Shown piece by piece: positions 52,813 to 63,061 of a stretch of DNA of 64,000 nt. A program made the position numbers and the translations under genes. Numbering within the stretch: the first letter of the stretch is position 1; the number at the start of each line of letters is the position of its first letter. The stretch is from CBDFKB01 sp965248715 (GTDB lineage: Bacteria > Pseudomonadota > Alphaproteobacteria > Rhizobiales > Rhizobiaceae): positions 124,001-188,000 of the forward strand of contig CBDFKB010000007.1 of assembly GCA_965248715.1 (NCBI GenBank), given 5' to 3'. The notes beneath the pieces were generated by a model, which did no database searches, was not told the DNA's origin, and worked only from the letters and a program-made list of their open reading frames with translations.

Positions 52813-54605
52813 GATCTTGCTTTCGGTTTACCGTCGGTCGGCTTTTGCGGCCACCTACCCATGCCACCACCGACCGATGGTTTGGAAGCAGATTGCGAAG
52901 GCAATGGCGCACCGCCGGGGCCGGGTTTCGCCTGCCCGTCCGGTGGGCGCCTAAATTTGCGCACAATTGCTTCACGTTCGTCATAGTCGAGAATAATGCC
53001 GGCCTGAATGCGCATGATCCGGTCCATCACCGCCAAGGCCGGTTCACGTTGGGTGATGAGGATGACGGTAATCTGATCGCGTCGTGCTTCAATCAATGCT
53101 TTGAGCAGCGCTTCTTCTCCAAACCGATCGAGATTAGCATTGGGCTCGTCGAGCACCATCAGCCTTGGACCGCCGAAAAATGCCCGGGCAAGCGCGATCC
53201 GCTGCCGTTCGCCGCCGGACAATTGAATGCCGGCGGAACCAAGTTGGGTATCGTAACCATGGGGCAGGCGTTGGATCAAATCCTCGACATGAGCTCTGCG
53301 CGCCGCCTCGACAATCTGTTGGTCAGATGCGGAAGGATAGAAGCGGGCGATATTTTGCGCCACGGTACCCGGCAGCAATTCGACCTCCTGGGACAGGTAG
53401 CCGATGTGATTGCCTAATAGCTCGCGGTCCCAATTGGCGATGTCGTGGCCGTCGATACGCACCGTGCCGAAGCGCGGTTGAATGGCGCCGACCGCAAGCC
53501 GGGCAATGGTCGATTTGCCGGACCCGGATGGGCCGATCATCGCCATCGATTGGCCTGCCGGCAAAGCGAAATTTATCTTGGACAAGATCGGATTTGCCCC
53601 GGCATCTGCCGGGTTTGGCATGGTTACCTGTTCGAATGCCACATCGCCCTTGGGCACTCCCAGTTCAGTGCGCCCGTCATGGCGCTGTATTTTGGCCATC
53701 ACGTTTGAGAACCGGCCCCACGCGCTCCAGCCACCGGCCAATTGGCGCCATGAATTGATCACCTGGTCGATCGGCTGTAAGCCACGGCCGGAAATGATCG
53801 ATGACGCGAAGATCATGCCGGCGGTCATTTCCCCCGACAATACCAAGATCGCCCCGTAGCCGAGGATGCCCACCTGCAGGCCGAGCCTGACGATGCGTGA
53901 CATTCCCGAGAACACCGCATTGAGCTTGGTCGAGCGATCGGCGGCCACCAATGACGCCAGATTTTCGCGCGCCCAATAGCCGACAACGTTTTCCACCATG
54001 CCCATGGCGATCAGGGTTTCCGAATTGCGGGCCAGGGAATCGGCTTTCGATGAGGCGGCAATCATGTGCCCGGTTGCCGCATTGCCTGGTTTTGCCGAAA
54101 AGCGCTGGTTGACGATCGCCAGCAGGACCAAGACCACTGCTCCGGCAATGGTCAGCCAAAACAAATCGGGGTGGATCAGGTACAATAATCCGATAAATAA
54201 CGGCGCGAATGGCAGGTCCAATAGACCAAAGATTTGGCGCGAAGAAATCAACGAGCGCACGGATTGCAAATCGCGCATCAGCTGGGTGTCACCATTGGTG
54301 TGATGGCCAAGCCTGATCACGTTACGCAGCGCATCGCCGGAAACGTGAACGTCCAGACGCGCCGCCGCGCGCCCGGCGATGATGGTGCGCACAATTTCAA
54401 GAGCGCCGAGCACCACAAGCGCCAACGCTGCGATCAGCGAAAGAAACAACAATGTGTTGCCGCTTTGCGACGGTAGAACCCGGTCGTAGATCTGCAACAT
54501 GTAAAGCGGGATCGTCAGCATCAGCAGATTGACGAATAGCGAGAAGATTCCCATGAATACAAGTATCTTGCGAAAGTCGCGCTTCGCGTATTCGATCGCG
54601 TTCAT
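52809..54605 (-). CDS. Type I secretion ABC transporter (PrtD-like)
   Basis: 598 residues. Membrane domain (about 15-300) begins FRKILVFMGIFSLFVNLLML, typical of PrtD; ATPase domain with Walker A GPSGSGKST near residue 362, signature LSGGERQR, Walker B LMVLDEPNANLD and switch His replaced by Gln in ILITQRE. No C39 peptidase domain, so the cargo carries a C-terminal signal. The last 40 residues are a Pro/Gly/Lys-rich tail (GQAKPGPGGAPLPSQSASKP). No RTX or protease cargo gene is nearby, so the cargo lies elsewhere. Confidence 0.9.
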   Translation of the reverse strand: MNAIEYAKRDFRKILVFMGIFSLFVNLLMLTIPLYMLQIYDRVLPSQSGNTLLFLSLIAALALVVLGALEIVRTIIAGRAAARLDVHVSGDALRNVIRLGHHTNGDTQLMRDLQSVRSLISSRQIFGLLDLPFAPLFIGLLYLIHPDLFWLTIAGAVVLVLLAIVNQRFSAKPGNAATGHMIAASSKADSLARNSETLIAMGMVENVVGYWARENLASLVAADRSTKLNAVFSGMSRIVRLGLQVGILGYGAILVLSGEMTAGMIFASSIISGRGLQPIDQVINSWRQLAGGWSAWGRFSNVMAKIQRHDGRTELGVPKGDVAFEQVTMPNPADAGANPILSKINFALPAGQSMAMIGPSGSGKSTIARLAVGAIQPRFGTVRIDGHDIANWDRELLGNHIGYLSQEVELLPGTVAQNIARFYPSASDQQIVEAARRAHVEDLIQRLPHGYDTQLGSAGIQLSGGERQRIALARAFFGGPRLMVLDEPNANLDRFGEEALLKALIEARRDQITVILITQREPALAVMDRIMRIQAGIILDYDEREAIVRKFRRPPDGQAKPGPGGAPLPSQSASKPSVGGGMGRWPQKPTDGKPKARS

Positions 54606-55156
54606 TGCGGGTCGTCCTGCAGTGTTTGGTTATATTCTGTTTCGACTTTGCACTGAACGCACAATGTCTATGGGATTGATTAACAGGAACGAAATCCGCA
54701 CGGAAGTCACTTGCGATTGCGCGCCGTGCTGATATCCATATCCTATCTCCCGACAAATTGAACTTTGGTCGGTTGGCGTGGCGCCGCAACCGTGTCACTT
54801 TGTCCCTTGCTTTGTAAAGATAAGCCACCGAGATAAGTCTTATACCAAGGGAACTTAATGTTGAGCGATTTGATCGGCAGGATTTTTCGTTTCAGCGAGG
54901 GAAAACCACCGCGCGATAAGAATATCAAGCGAGGAACTTGACGAGATTGAAGCGGCAAAGACGGCCAAACAGAATTATGAAGAACACATTGAAAATGCGT
55001 GATAATCTGCAAATCGTTTCCACTTGCTCGTTGGCACCCCGGCGGCGCCGCGCAATGCTTACGGTGATTTCACCGCTACGCCTGGCGCTTGTTGCCGGAA
55101 CACAAAACGGCCGGGTTCAAACGCCCCCATTTAAACAGGAAAGACGCTAGCGCCAA
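54606..55156. other. Intergenic region upstream of hemA, contains a repeat
   Basis: 551 bp without a credible gene. 54840-54960 carries TTATACCAAGGGAACTTAAT joined to the GCGATTTGATCGGCAGGATT unit also at 46078. The remainder should contain divergent promoters for hemA and the type I secretion operon. Confidence 0.55.
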
Positions 55157-56443
55157 ATGAACTATTCCACCTATTTTGAAGAAGCACTGGCCGCTCTTCA
55201 CAATGAACAGCGCTATCGGGTATTTACCGATCTAAGGCGCAAGGTCGGCGGCTACCCAAAAGCGCTTTGCAACCGTGCTGGCGCACCCGACGAAATAACC
55301 ATTTGGTGCTCTAACGATTATCTGTGTATGGGTCACCATCCAGCAGTAATCGATGCCATGGTGGAAACCGCGCGCTCTTGCGGCACCGGTGCCGGCGGCA
55401 CCAGAAATATTTCGGGTACCCATTCGCATATTGTCGGCTTGGAATCCGAGCTGGCTACTTTGCATGGCAAGCAGGCGGCGCTAGCCTTTACCTCCGGGTT
55501 TGTTTCGAACCAGGCGGCAATTTCGACCATCGCCCGGACCCTGCCGGAATGCCTGATCCTGTCCGACGCATTCAACCATGCCTCAATGATCGAGGGTATT
55601 CGCCAATCCGGTGCCAGCAAACGAATTTTCCGCCACAATGATCTTGACCATTTGGAATCCCTGCTCAAGCAGGCGGGCCGCAAGCGGGCCAAATTGATCG
55701 TGTTTGAATCGGTCTATTCGATGGATGGCGACATCGCGCCGATCGGCCGCATCGCTGATCTGGCTGCCAAATATGACGCCATGACCTATATCGACGAAGT
55801 CCATGCGGTCGGCATGTATGGTGCCCATGGCGGTGGCATCACCGAGCGCGATGGCGAAGCGCACCGCATTGATGTGATCGAGGGTACGCTGGCGAAAGCC
55901 TTCGGTGTGCTTGGCGGCTATATTGCCGGCTCATCGGCAATTGTTGATACGGTACGCTCTTATGCGCCGGCCTTTATCTTTACCACCGCATTGCCGCCGC
56001 CGCTTGCCGCCGCTGCGAGCGCCTCGATCCGTCATCTCAAACAATCCTCGGTCGAACGTGAGCACCAGCAGCTTCAGGTCGAAAAGACCAAACAGATGTT
56101 GATAGAGGCCGACCTGCCGCTGATGCCCTCATCGACCCATATTGTTCCGGTATTGGTCGCTGATCCGCATTTGTGCAAACGCGCCAGCGATCTGCTGCTG
56201 GAAAAGCACGGCATCTACGTGCAGCCGATCAATTATCCGACCGTGCCGCGCAATACCGAACGGCTCAGGCTCACCCCGTCGCCGCTGCACAGCGATCAAT
56301 TGATCCTGGAATTGCGCGACGCAATGGTCGATGTGTGGAACACGCTCGGACTGCCACGCTGCAAAGAAAGACCGGAGCAACTCAATTACGAAACCTACCA
56401 CGAAGAAATCAGCCGCATGGCGACTACCGCGGCCGGCGGCTGA
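55157..56443 (+). CDS. hemA: 5-aminolevulinate synthase
   Basis: 428 residues. Class II PLP aminotransferase-fold enzyme; NDYLCMGHHPAVIDAM near residue 53, the GAGGTRNISGTHSHIVGLE block, the DEVHAVGMYG cofactor Asp, and the Schiff-base Lys in TLAKAFGVLGGYIAG (about residue 247). It condenses glycine and succinyl-CoA, the first step of the C4 tetrapyrrole route that marks Alphaproteobacteria. The upstream AGGAAAGACG sits 12-21 bp from ATG 55157. Convergent with the aminotransferase (18 bp between stops). Confidence 0.96.
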   Translation: MNYSTYFEEALAALHNEQRYRVFTDLRRKVGGYPKALCNRAGAPDEITIWCSNDYLCMGHHPAVIDAMVETARSCGTGAGGTRNISGTHSHIVGLESELATLHGKQAALAFTSGFVSNQAAISTIARTLPECLILSDAFNHASMIEGIRQSGASKRIFRHNDLDHLESLLKQAGRKRAKLIVFESVYSMDGDIAPIGRIADLAAKYDAMTYIDEVHAVGMYGAHGGGITERDGEAHRIDVIEGTLAKAFGVLGGYIAGSSAIVDTVRSYAPAFIFTTALPPPLAAAASASIRHLKQSSVEREHQQLQVEKTKQMLIEADLPLMPSSTHIVPVLVADPHLCKRASDLLLEKHGIYVQPINYPTVPRNTERLRLTPSPLHSDQLILELRDAMVDVWNTLGLPRCKERPEQLNYETYHEEISRMATTAAGG

Positions 56444-56461
56444 TCGCTATTGCCGTGGCGA

Positions 56462-57662
56462 TCAATTATTGTGGTCCAACCAGTTCAAGAACCGGTCAAG
56501 TCCGCGCGCAAGATTGATCGGATCGCGTAGGAAACACAGCCTCAAAAAGCCGCTGCCCGCATCGCCGAAGGCATTTCCCGGCGCCAAACCAACCCCTGCC
56601 TCGTCAATGATCCGTTTCGTCAGTTCGACCCCTTGCTCGGCACCGTCAATTCCAAAGAATTGATAGAACGCGCCTTTAGGCGGCACGAACCCTAACCGCC
56701 CCGAGTGATAGGCCCGCGATGCGGTAAAAGCGGCGCGCACGATTTCGCGGCCCTTTTCGGCAAGCGCGATTTGTTGGCCAAAAAACCACTCGCCGTCATT
56801 GAGCGCCGCGATCGCGGCCCGTTGCGAGAACACTGGCACGCCGGATGTGGAATATTGCACCAGGTTTTCAAAAATCTGGACCCAATTCAGCCGGTGCGCT
56901 GAGCCAGCCGATCCGCCACCCGGTCATCGCCCAATTCTTGGAGAATGTATTGAGGATCAAAATTCGGTCGTCCGGCGCGCCTAGTTGATGGTAGCTCGGC
57001 GCAACCGCGCCATCATAATAAAACCGGCCATAGACTTCATCGGCTAAAATCCACAGCCCGTGCCGGCGCGCTAGGGCCAAAATGTCTAATAATTGCGCAT
57101 TGCTGGCAGTCCATCCGGTCGGATTGGACGGCGAATTGACCACAATCGCTTTTGTGTCGTTTGTCACAGCCCCGGCCAGCGCCTCAATATCAAGCGACCA
57201 GCCGTCAGCACCAAACCGCATCGGCACTTCTTTGACCCGTGCACCGGTCAGCTTTGTAGCGGCCAAAAGATTAGGCCAAGCCGGGGTTGGCACAATGATT
57301 TCGTCACCATGCCCGGCCACCGCCTGGATGCCAATTTGCACCGCCTGCATGCCGGAACCGGTAACGAAGTAGCGTTCCGGATCGTTAGCAATGCCATAGA
57401 TGCGGCTGTGATAGTCGGCGAGCGCCTGGCGCAGTTCTGGAATGCCCCGTTGCCAGGTGTAGAAAGTCTCGCCGGCGGCCAGGCTGCGATTGGCCGCCTC
57501 ACAGATGAAATCCGGCGTCGGCAGATGGCCTTCGCCCACATAGAGCGGAATGAACTCACCATGTCTGCTTATACGACCGTGATTAGCCGTAGCCACAATC
57601 CCGCTGACGGGCACCGATAGGGTCGCCGGGCTGAGCCCGCTCAACAATTGGGTTTTATCCAC
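56462..57662 (-). pseudogene. Class I/II PLP aminotransferase, frameshifted
   Basis: The N-terminal frame (57662 down to 56868, 264 residues) has YPLYVG-type substrate entry (GEFIPLYVGEGHLPTPDFIC), SPSNPTGWTASNAQ, ADEVYGRF and the PLP Lys in LNTFSKNWAMTGWRIGW. It stops after SAPAELGPDF. The C-terminal end (ENLVQYSTSGVPVFSQRAAI, then PKGAFYQFFGID and LRLCFLRD) continues in another frame from about 56880. One extra base near 56879-56884 explains it. Repaired length is about 399 residues, normal for the family. Recent loss or a read error. Confidence 0.85.
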
Positions 57663-57706
57663 GGTGTATTCACCCCAGCGGTGCTACTGTTCGGCACAGC
57701 TTATGG

Positions 57707-58126
57707 CTACTTCTGCGCTTTTAACAAATCGCGGATTTCGCTCAACAAAACTTCCTGGGCCGGCGGCGTGGCTGGTTCGGCCGGTTTTTCTTCTTCCTTG
57801 CGCCGCATCGAATTGACCGAGCGAACGATCAAGAAAATGATGAAACCCATGATTAAGAAATTGATCAATGCGGTGACGAAATTGCCATAGGCCAATACTG
57901 CGCCCTGTTCTTTGGCGGCATCAAGTGTGTCGGCGGTAACCGCGGCGGACAGTGGCGCGAAATAGTTAGAAAAATCCAGACCGCCGAAAATTGCCCCGAT
58001 TATCGGCATGATCACATCGCCAACCATCGATTTGACGATCGCGCCAAAGGCGACGCCGATAATGATGCCGACCGCGAGGTCCATCACATTGCCCTTCATG
58101 ATAAAGGCCTTGAATTCTTTCAGCAT
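57707..58126 (-). CDS. mscL: Large-conductance mechanosensitive channel MscL
   Basis: 139 residues. MLKEFKAFIMKGNVMDLAVG and IIIGVAFGAIVKSMVGDVIM form the first helix with the gate; the second helix is NFVTALINFLIMGFIIFLIV. Cytoplasmic C-terminal helix is Lys/Glu-rich. Opens under membrane tension to release solutes. Divergent from the sensor kinase gene. Confidence 0.95.
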   Translation of the reverse strand: MLKEFKAFIMKGNVMDLAVGIIIGVAFGAIVKSMVGDVIMPIIGAIFGGLDFSNYFAPLSAAVTADTLDAAKEQGAVLAYGNFVTALINFLIMGFIIFLIVRSVNSMRRKEEEKPAEPATPPAQEVLLSEIRDLLKAQK

Positions 58127-58306
58127 GATATAGTTTCCTTTTCCTTAGACGGTTCTACGTCCAAAACGCGCGCCAATTCACCGCTTCGACAATAGCAGCT
58201 TTGCCCATCGACATTGTAGGGTTATTATAGGCCCCGGCCTAATTTGGGAACACCTTCTGGCACCCGGGGCTGATTATCGTTCGGGGTAATCGCAAGGATT
58301 ACGCGT

Positions 58307-61300
58307 TTGATCAAGGGACCGATTATTATAGCGGCGGCGCTGGGTTATTTGCTGCTGCTGTTTGTGGTCGCCAGCTATGGCGACAGCCAGCACCGGCGAG
58401 CACGGCGGCTGACCAATCGCCCGGCAATCTATGCGCTCAGCCTGGCGGTGTATTGCACCACCTGGACGTTTTTCGGATCGGTAGGTATTGCAGCCAATCA
58501 GGGCCTGACTTTCCTTGCCGTGTATGTCGGGCCGATCTTGATGATTACCGTCGGGTTCCCGGTTTTTCATCGCATCGTCGCGCTATCGAAAAGCGAGAGC
58601 ATTACTTCGGTGGCCGATTTCATCGGTGCCCGCTACGGCAAAAGCGTGCTGGTAGCAGCGGTCGCCACCGTGATCGCTGCGGTCGGCACCGTGCCTTATA
58701 TCGCACTACAGCTAAAGGCAATTTCGGTTTCGCTGGCGGCAATCGCGAGCCATTACGATGCCGAGCAGATCGCCAATTTGCCGCTGGTTGGCGATGTGTC
58801 GATCCCGATTGCGCTGACCCTGGCACTGTTTACTATTCTTTTCGGTACCCGCCACGCCGATGCCACCGAGCACCAGGATGGGTTGGTGCTGGCGGTGGCG
58901 ATGGAATCGATCGTTAAACTGGTAGCGTTCCTGTGCGTCGGCCTGTTTGTCACCTTTGTCATGTTCGATGGGGTCGGCGATATGGCGCGCCAGGCTGCTG
59001 CCTCGGAACAGGTGCGAGAATTTCTCGCCAGGCCGATCAATGGTGGCTCTTGGCTGGTAATCATGTTGTTGAGTTTCATGGCCTCGGTATTGCTGCCGCG
59101 CCAGTTCCACATGGCGGTGGTCGAGAACCACACCGAGCAGGAATTGGTCCGGGCCAGATGGTTGTTTCCGCTCTATTTGGTGTTGATCAATTTGTTCGTG
59201 GTGCCGATCGCCATTGCCGGCATGCTGAAATTCGGCTCCGGCGTCGATGCCGATATGTATGTGCTGGCATTGCCGATGTCGGCCGGTGCCGATGCGGTTT
59301 CCCTATTGGTGTTTCTCGGTGGTCTTTCCGCCGGAACTGCCATGGTAGCTGTCGCCTGCGTGGCGCTGGCGATCATGATTTCCAACAATTTGGTCCTGCC
59401 GGTGCTGCTGCGCACGAACATTCTCGGCATGTCACGCAATTTTGGCAATATGGAGCAAAAAATCCTCCGCATCCGCCGTATGGCGATCATCTTGGTTTTG
59501 ACCTTTGCCTATCTTTACTACCGCTCCGCCGACAATACCGCGGCACTGGCGTCGATCGGCCTGGTTTCATTTGCAGCAATAGCCCAATTGGCGCCCAGCC
59601 TGTTTGGTGGCCTGGTGTGGCGCGGGGCCACTGCGCGCGGTGCGATTGCGGGCATGCTGGCGGGTTCGGTGGTTTGGATGTTCACCTTGTTGTTGCCGAC
59701 CATATTGCCGCTCGAACATCCCTTGATGGTGAACGGATTGTTTGGACTTGGCATTTTGCGCCCCCATGCGATCCTCAATCTTCACTTCGAACCGCTGGGC
59801 CATGGGGTTTTCTGGAGCCTGGCGATGAACACCTTGTTCTTCGTGGGATTTTCGCTGTCGCGCAACCCGAACTCGATGGAACGGGTCCAGTCGACCGTGT
59901 TTGTGTCGGAAGAATTGCCGATGATGCCGATGCAGCGGCGCGCGAAATCTCCGCTGACGGTTGCCGAAATCAATGAGACGGTTTCCAGGTTCCTGGGCAA
60001 GGAGCGCACCGAACGCGCTTTCGACGCCTATTGGTTGCAAAAGGGCGGGCGGCCTGCCGCAGAAGAATGGGCCGACGACGAATTGCTTAAATTTTCCGAA
60101 CAATTGCTGGCCAGTGCCATCGGTGCATCGTCCTCGCGCCTGGTGCACATGTTGATGCTGCGCCGCCATGACAGTTCAAGGGCGTCCGAGGTTAAGCTCT
60201 TGGACGACGCCTCGCAGGCGCTGCAATATAATCGTGACGTACTACAGACCGCGCTCGACCAGGTGGAGCAAGGGATATGCGTTTTCGACAAGGAATTTAG
60301 GCTGACTTGGTGGAACCAACGCTTCCGCAAACTGCTCAACCTGCCGGCGTCGGTTGGCCATGTGGGCGTGCCGCTCGGCCGTCTGGCCGATGCCGTCGGC
60401 GAAAGCAATCCGGCATTAGACGAAGGTGATTTCGCCGATGATCTGGTGCACCGTATCGCCACCCTGCACGATCCATGGCTGGTAACCCTGGCCGACCGCA
60501 ACCGCATTGTCGAGGTTACCCCGAGTGCGATGCCTGATGGCGGCGTGGTGGTAACCTGGGACGATATTACCGAACGGGTTAATTCCGCCGAAGCGTTGCG
60601 TGAGGCCAATGAGGGTCTGGAATTACGGGTTGACGAGCGCACCCGCGAGCTTACTCAACTCAATCGACAATTGAAACTGGCGACCGCCGAGGCGCACCGC
60701 GCCAATATTGGCAAGACCCGGTTCCTCGCCGCTGCTGGTCACGATATCCTACAGCCGCTCAATGCTGCTAGGCTTTACAGTTCAACCCTGGTGGAACGCG
60801 CCGATGATGCGCGACACCAAAAACTTGCTTCCAATATCGACCGGTCGCTGGAATCGGTTGAAGACATTCTCGACGCGGTACTGGAACTTTCGAAACTCGA
60901 TACCGGTGCCTTCGATACCAATCCGGCACCGTTTGCAATCAACAAGGTGTTGCGCCAATTGGAGGTCGAGTTTGCGCCCGTCGCCGAAGCCAACACTATT
61001 GGCATGAAAATCCTGCCGTCGAACCTGTGGGTCAATTCAGATCCGAGCCTGTTGCGCCGGCTGCTGCAAAATCTGATTTCAAACGCTATCAAATATACGA
61101 TTAATGGCCGGGTATTGGTTGGTTGCCGGCGGCGCGGTGACCAGGTGGTGGTTCAAGTTTACGATACTGGCCCAGGTATTCCCGAACGGATGCACCAGAC
61201 CATATTTAACGAATTCAAGCGGCTCGACGACGCCGCCAGGCGCACCGCCGGCCTTGGCCTTGGCCTGTCGATCGTCGAACGCATCGCCAAAGTGCTGGAT

Positions 61301-61813
61301 CACGAAGTTTCGCTACGATCGCAAATGGGCAAAGGTACCGTGTTTTCGGTACGGCTGCCGGCGGCAAAACCGATTGCCGTACCAGATATTTCGGAAACCC
61401 CGGTCACAGCCCCGATGTTGGCCGAATTGTCAGGCCGGCCGGTTTTATGCATCGACAATGATGTCCGCATTCTCGATGGCATGCGTCAACTAATCGGCGG
61501 TTGGGGCTGTACGGTGATCACCGCGCAGGACCTAGCGGAAGCCGAGCGTGTGATCGCCGATGAAAAGCTGGTCCCTGACGTGATTTTGGCCGACTATCAT
61601 CTGCTCGAAGGCGATGGCATCGACGCGATTTTGAAATTGCGCCGTCGTATCGAGCCAGGCCTGCCGGCGGTATTGATCACCGCCGATCGTAGCCCGGCGC
61701 TACTCGACCAAGCCCGCCAGCATGGCATTGAAATCCTGCACAAACCGGTAAAACGGGCGGCTCTGCGGGCTCTGTTGACCAGGTTGCGGCCAATTGTGGA
61801 AGCGGCCGAATAG
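58307..61813 (+). CDS. CrbS-like hybrid sensor kinase: sodium/solute symporter domain + histidine kinase + receiver
   Basis: 1168 residues from TTG 58307 (AAGGA ahead). Residues 1-530 are an SSS-family membrane domain (about 13 helices: AIYALSLAVYCTTWTFFGSV, SLFGGLVWRGATARGAIAGM). A PAS-like region (640-760) is followed by the histidine kinase (FLAAAGHDILQPLNAARLYS, His near 811; NLISNAIKYT; DTGPGIPERM; GLGLGLSIVERIA) and a receiver (Asp near 1094 in VILADYHLLEG; Lys in LHKPVKRAAL). CrbS/MxtR-type proteins sense acetate or amino-acid-derived carbon by transport-like binding. Next to a NarL-type regulator and a DUF4212/symporter pair, as in acetate-switch loci. Confidence 0.88.
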   Translation: MIKGPIIIAAALGYLLLLFVVASYGDSQHRRARRLTNRPAIYALSLAVYCTTWTFFGSVGIAANQGLTFLAVYVGPILMITVGFPVFHRIVALSKSESITSVADFIGARYGKSVLVAAVATVIAAVGTVPYIALQLKAISVSLAAIASHYDAEQIANLPLVGDVSIPIALTLALFTILFGTRHADATEHQDGLVLAVAMESIVKLVAFLCVGLFVTFVMFDGVGDMARQAAASEQVREFLARPINGGSWLVIMLLSFMASVLLPRQFHMAVVENHTEQELVRARWLFPLYLVLINLFVVPIAIAGMLKFGSGVDADMYVLALPMSAGADAVSLLVFLGGLSAGTAMVAVACVALAIMISNNLVLPVLLRTNILGMSRNFGNMEQKILRIRRMAIILVLTFAYLYYRSADNTAALASIGLVSFAAIAQLAPSLFGGLVWRGATARGAIAGMLAGSVVWMFTLLLPTILPLEHPLMVNGLFGLGILRPHAILNLHFEPLGHGVFWSLAMNTLFFVGFSLSRNPNSMERVQSTVFVSEELPMMPMQRRAKSPLTVAEINETVSRFLGKERTERAFDAYWLQKGGRPAAEEWADDELLKFSEQLLASAIGASSSRLVHMLMLRRHDSSRASEVKLLDDASQALQYNRDVLQTALDQVEQGICVFDKEFRLTWWNQRFRKLLNLPASVGHVGVPLGRLADAVGESNPALDEGDFADDLVHRIATLHDPWLVTLADRNRIVEVTPSAMPDGGVVVTWDDITERVNSAEALREANEGLELRVDERTRELTQLNRQLKLATAEAHRANIGKTRFLAAAGHDILQPLNAARLYSSTLVERADDARHQKLASNIDRSLESVEDILDAVLELSKLDTGAFDTNPAPFAINKVLRQLEVEFAPVAEANTIGMKILPSNLWVNSDPSLLRRLLQNLISNAIKYTINGRVLVGCRRRGDQVVVQVYDTGPGIPERMHQTIFNEFKRLDDAARRTAGLGLGLSIVERIAKVLDHEVSLRSQMGKGTVFSVRLPAAKPIAVPDISETPVTAPMLAELSGRPVLCIDNDVRILDGMRQLIGGWGCTVITAQDLAEAERVIADEKLVPDVILADYHLLEGDGIDAILKLRRRIEPGLPAVLITADRSPALLDQARQHGIEILHKPVKRAALRALLTRLRPIVEAAE

Positions 61814-61863
61814 GCCAAGGCAGCCCGGTAAGGACTACCCGATTATATTAACCACCGTTGGTA

Positions 61864-62511
61864 TTATCCCTCCGGCTCGGCGTTGATCTTTGCCAACAAA
61901 ATCACCGCTTGGGTGCGGCTATCGACCCGCATTTTCAACAACACCGCCGACACATGGGCCTTGACCGTCGCTTCCGACACGCCAAGCTCGTAGGCGATCT
62001 GCTTGTTGAGCAACCCCTCGCCAAGCATGGAGAGCACTTTCGCCTGTTGCGGGGTCAGGCTGTTGAACCGGTTTACCAAGTCCACGGTTTCCGGCGCCGG
62101 CGCCGCTTTCAGATCGAAATCGCCAGGCACCGCGATTTCCCCTTCAAGCACCTTGCTGACCGAATCGCGGATTTGGTCGGCGGTCGACGATTTTGGTACA
62201 AAGCCGGATGCACCGAGCGCGATCGCGCGGGCGATAGTGCCGGCATCTTCGGTGGCGGAAATGATCATCACCGGCAAAGCCGGAAACTCGGCCCTTAGCC
62301 CGATCAGCCCAGTAAAACGGTTTGACCCGGGCATCGCCAAATCAAGCAATATCAGGTCGGCGTCGTCATGTTCGCGGGCCATCAGGACCACATGTTCGTA
62401 GTCCCCGGCCTCGATTACTGCAAGCTTAGGCGATAGTCCCTCAAGGGCCTGCTTCAACGCCCCGCGAAACATCGGGTGATCGTCTGCGACGATGAGTTTC
62501 AGTTGTTCCAC
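61864..62511 (-). CDS. CrbR-like response regulator (receiver + LuxR HTH)
   Basis: 215 residues. Receiver with acidic pair VADDHPMFRGAL, Asp in LILLDLAMPG (about residue 57), Thr/Ser in IISATED and Lys in GFVPKSSTADQI; LuxR-type HTH LTPQQAKVLSMLGEGLLNKQ and SEATVKAHVSAVLLKM. NarL/FixJ class. Convergent with the hybrid kinase gene (50 bp between stops); probable partner, with acs- and symporter-type targets by analogy to CrbR. Confidence 0.88.
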   Translation of the reverse strand: MEQLKLIVADDHPMFRGALKQALEGLSPKLAVIEAGDYEHVVLMAREHDDADLILLDLAMPGSNRFTGLIGLRAEFPALPVMIISATEDAGTIARAIALGASGFVPKSSTADQIRDSVSKVLEGEIAVPGDFDLKAAPAPETVDLVNRFNSLTPQQAKVLSMLGEGLLNKQIAYELGVSEATVKAHVSAVLLKMRVDSRTQAVILLAKINAEPEG

Positions 62512-62799
62512 TACTTCTTGCCCGCCGGTACTGCTGCCCGATCAGCGCTCCCGCAGCCCGCCAAATCGGCGACCATATCGCGGTAACGCCGGCAAGCCCG
62601 CTCCATTTGCGCTTATCATGACCAAAAATCACGGGCCGATCAATCTTCTTCGCTATCAAATAACCACCTTAGGCACGACCTTTGGTTCGAGGGGCTGTCC
62701 CGCGCACATAAAAGGCTTTAATGCTAGAACGGTGGGTGCGCGCTAATTGCTGGCGTGTATGCTGGGCGGCGGAACAATTGTTCAGGGGCTTTTTTGACC

Positions 62800-63042
62800 A
62801 TGATTGACAAACAGCATTGGCGCAATTCGGGCCGGGGGTTGGTATTGGTTGCGCTAAGCGCTGTGATTTTGATCGTTCCGGCGCTATGGCTGGTTGGCAC
62901 TCGGGCCAAGGCGACCTGGCTGTTTTCGACACCTGGCAATCTGTTGATCCTGTCGGCTGGCATTCCAGCAGCGCTGATCGTGATCATTATCGTGTTCAAC
63001 GCCCGTAAGAAGGCTCTGGATATTGCTGTCGATACATTCTGA
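62800..63042 (+). CDS. DUF4212 small membrane protein (symporter partner)
   Basis: 80 residues from ATG 62800. Two membrane segments (LVLVALSAVILIVPALWLVG and LLILSAGIPAALIVIIIVFN) and a terminal KALDIAVDTF, typical of DUF4212, which accompanies VC_2705-type acetate/solute symporters. It lies directly upstream of the symporter gene. Confidence 0.85.
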   Translation: MIDKQHWRNSGRGLVLVALSAVILIVPALWLVGTRAKATWLFSTPGNLLILSAGIPAALIVIIIVFNARKKALDIAVDTF

Positions 63043-63061
63043 AAATGCCGACCAGGACCAG

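Noticed and set aside
52132..52986. 284-codon plus-strand frame opposite hlyD/prtD
   Set aside because: Shadow frame with no ribosome site; the minus-strand genes are clear.
58933..59976. 347-codon frame inside the hybrid kinase gene
   Set aside because: Out-of-frame reading of the symporter domain; Arg/His/Cys-rich, not a protein family.
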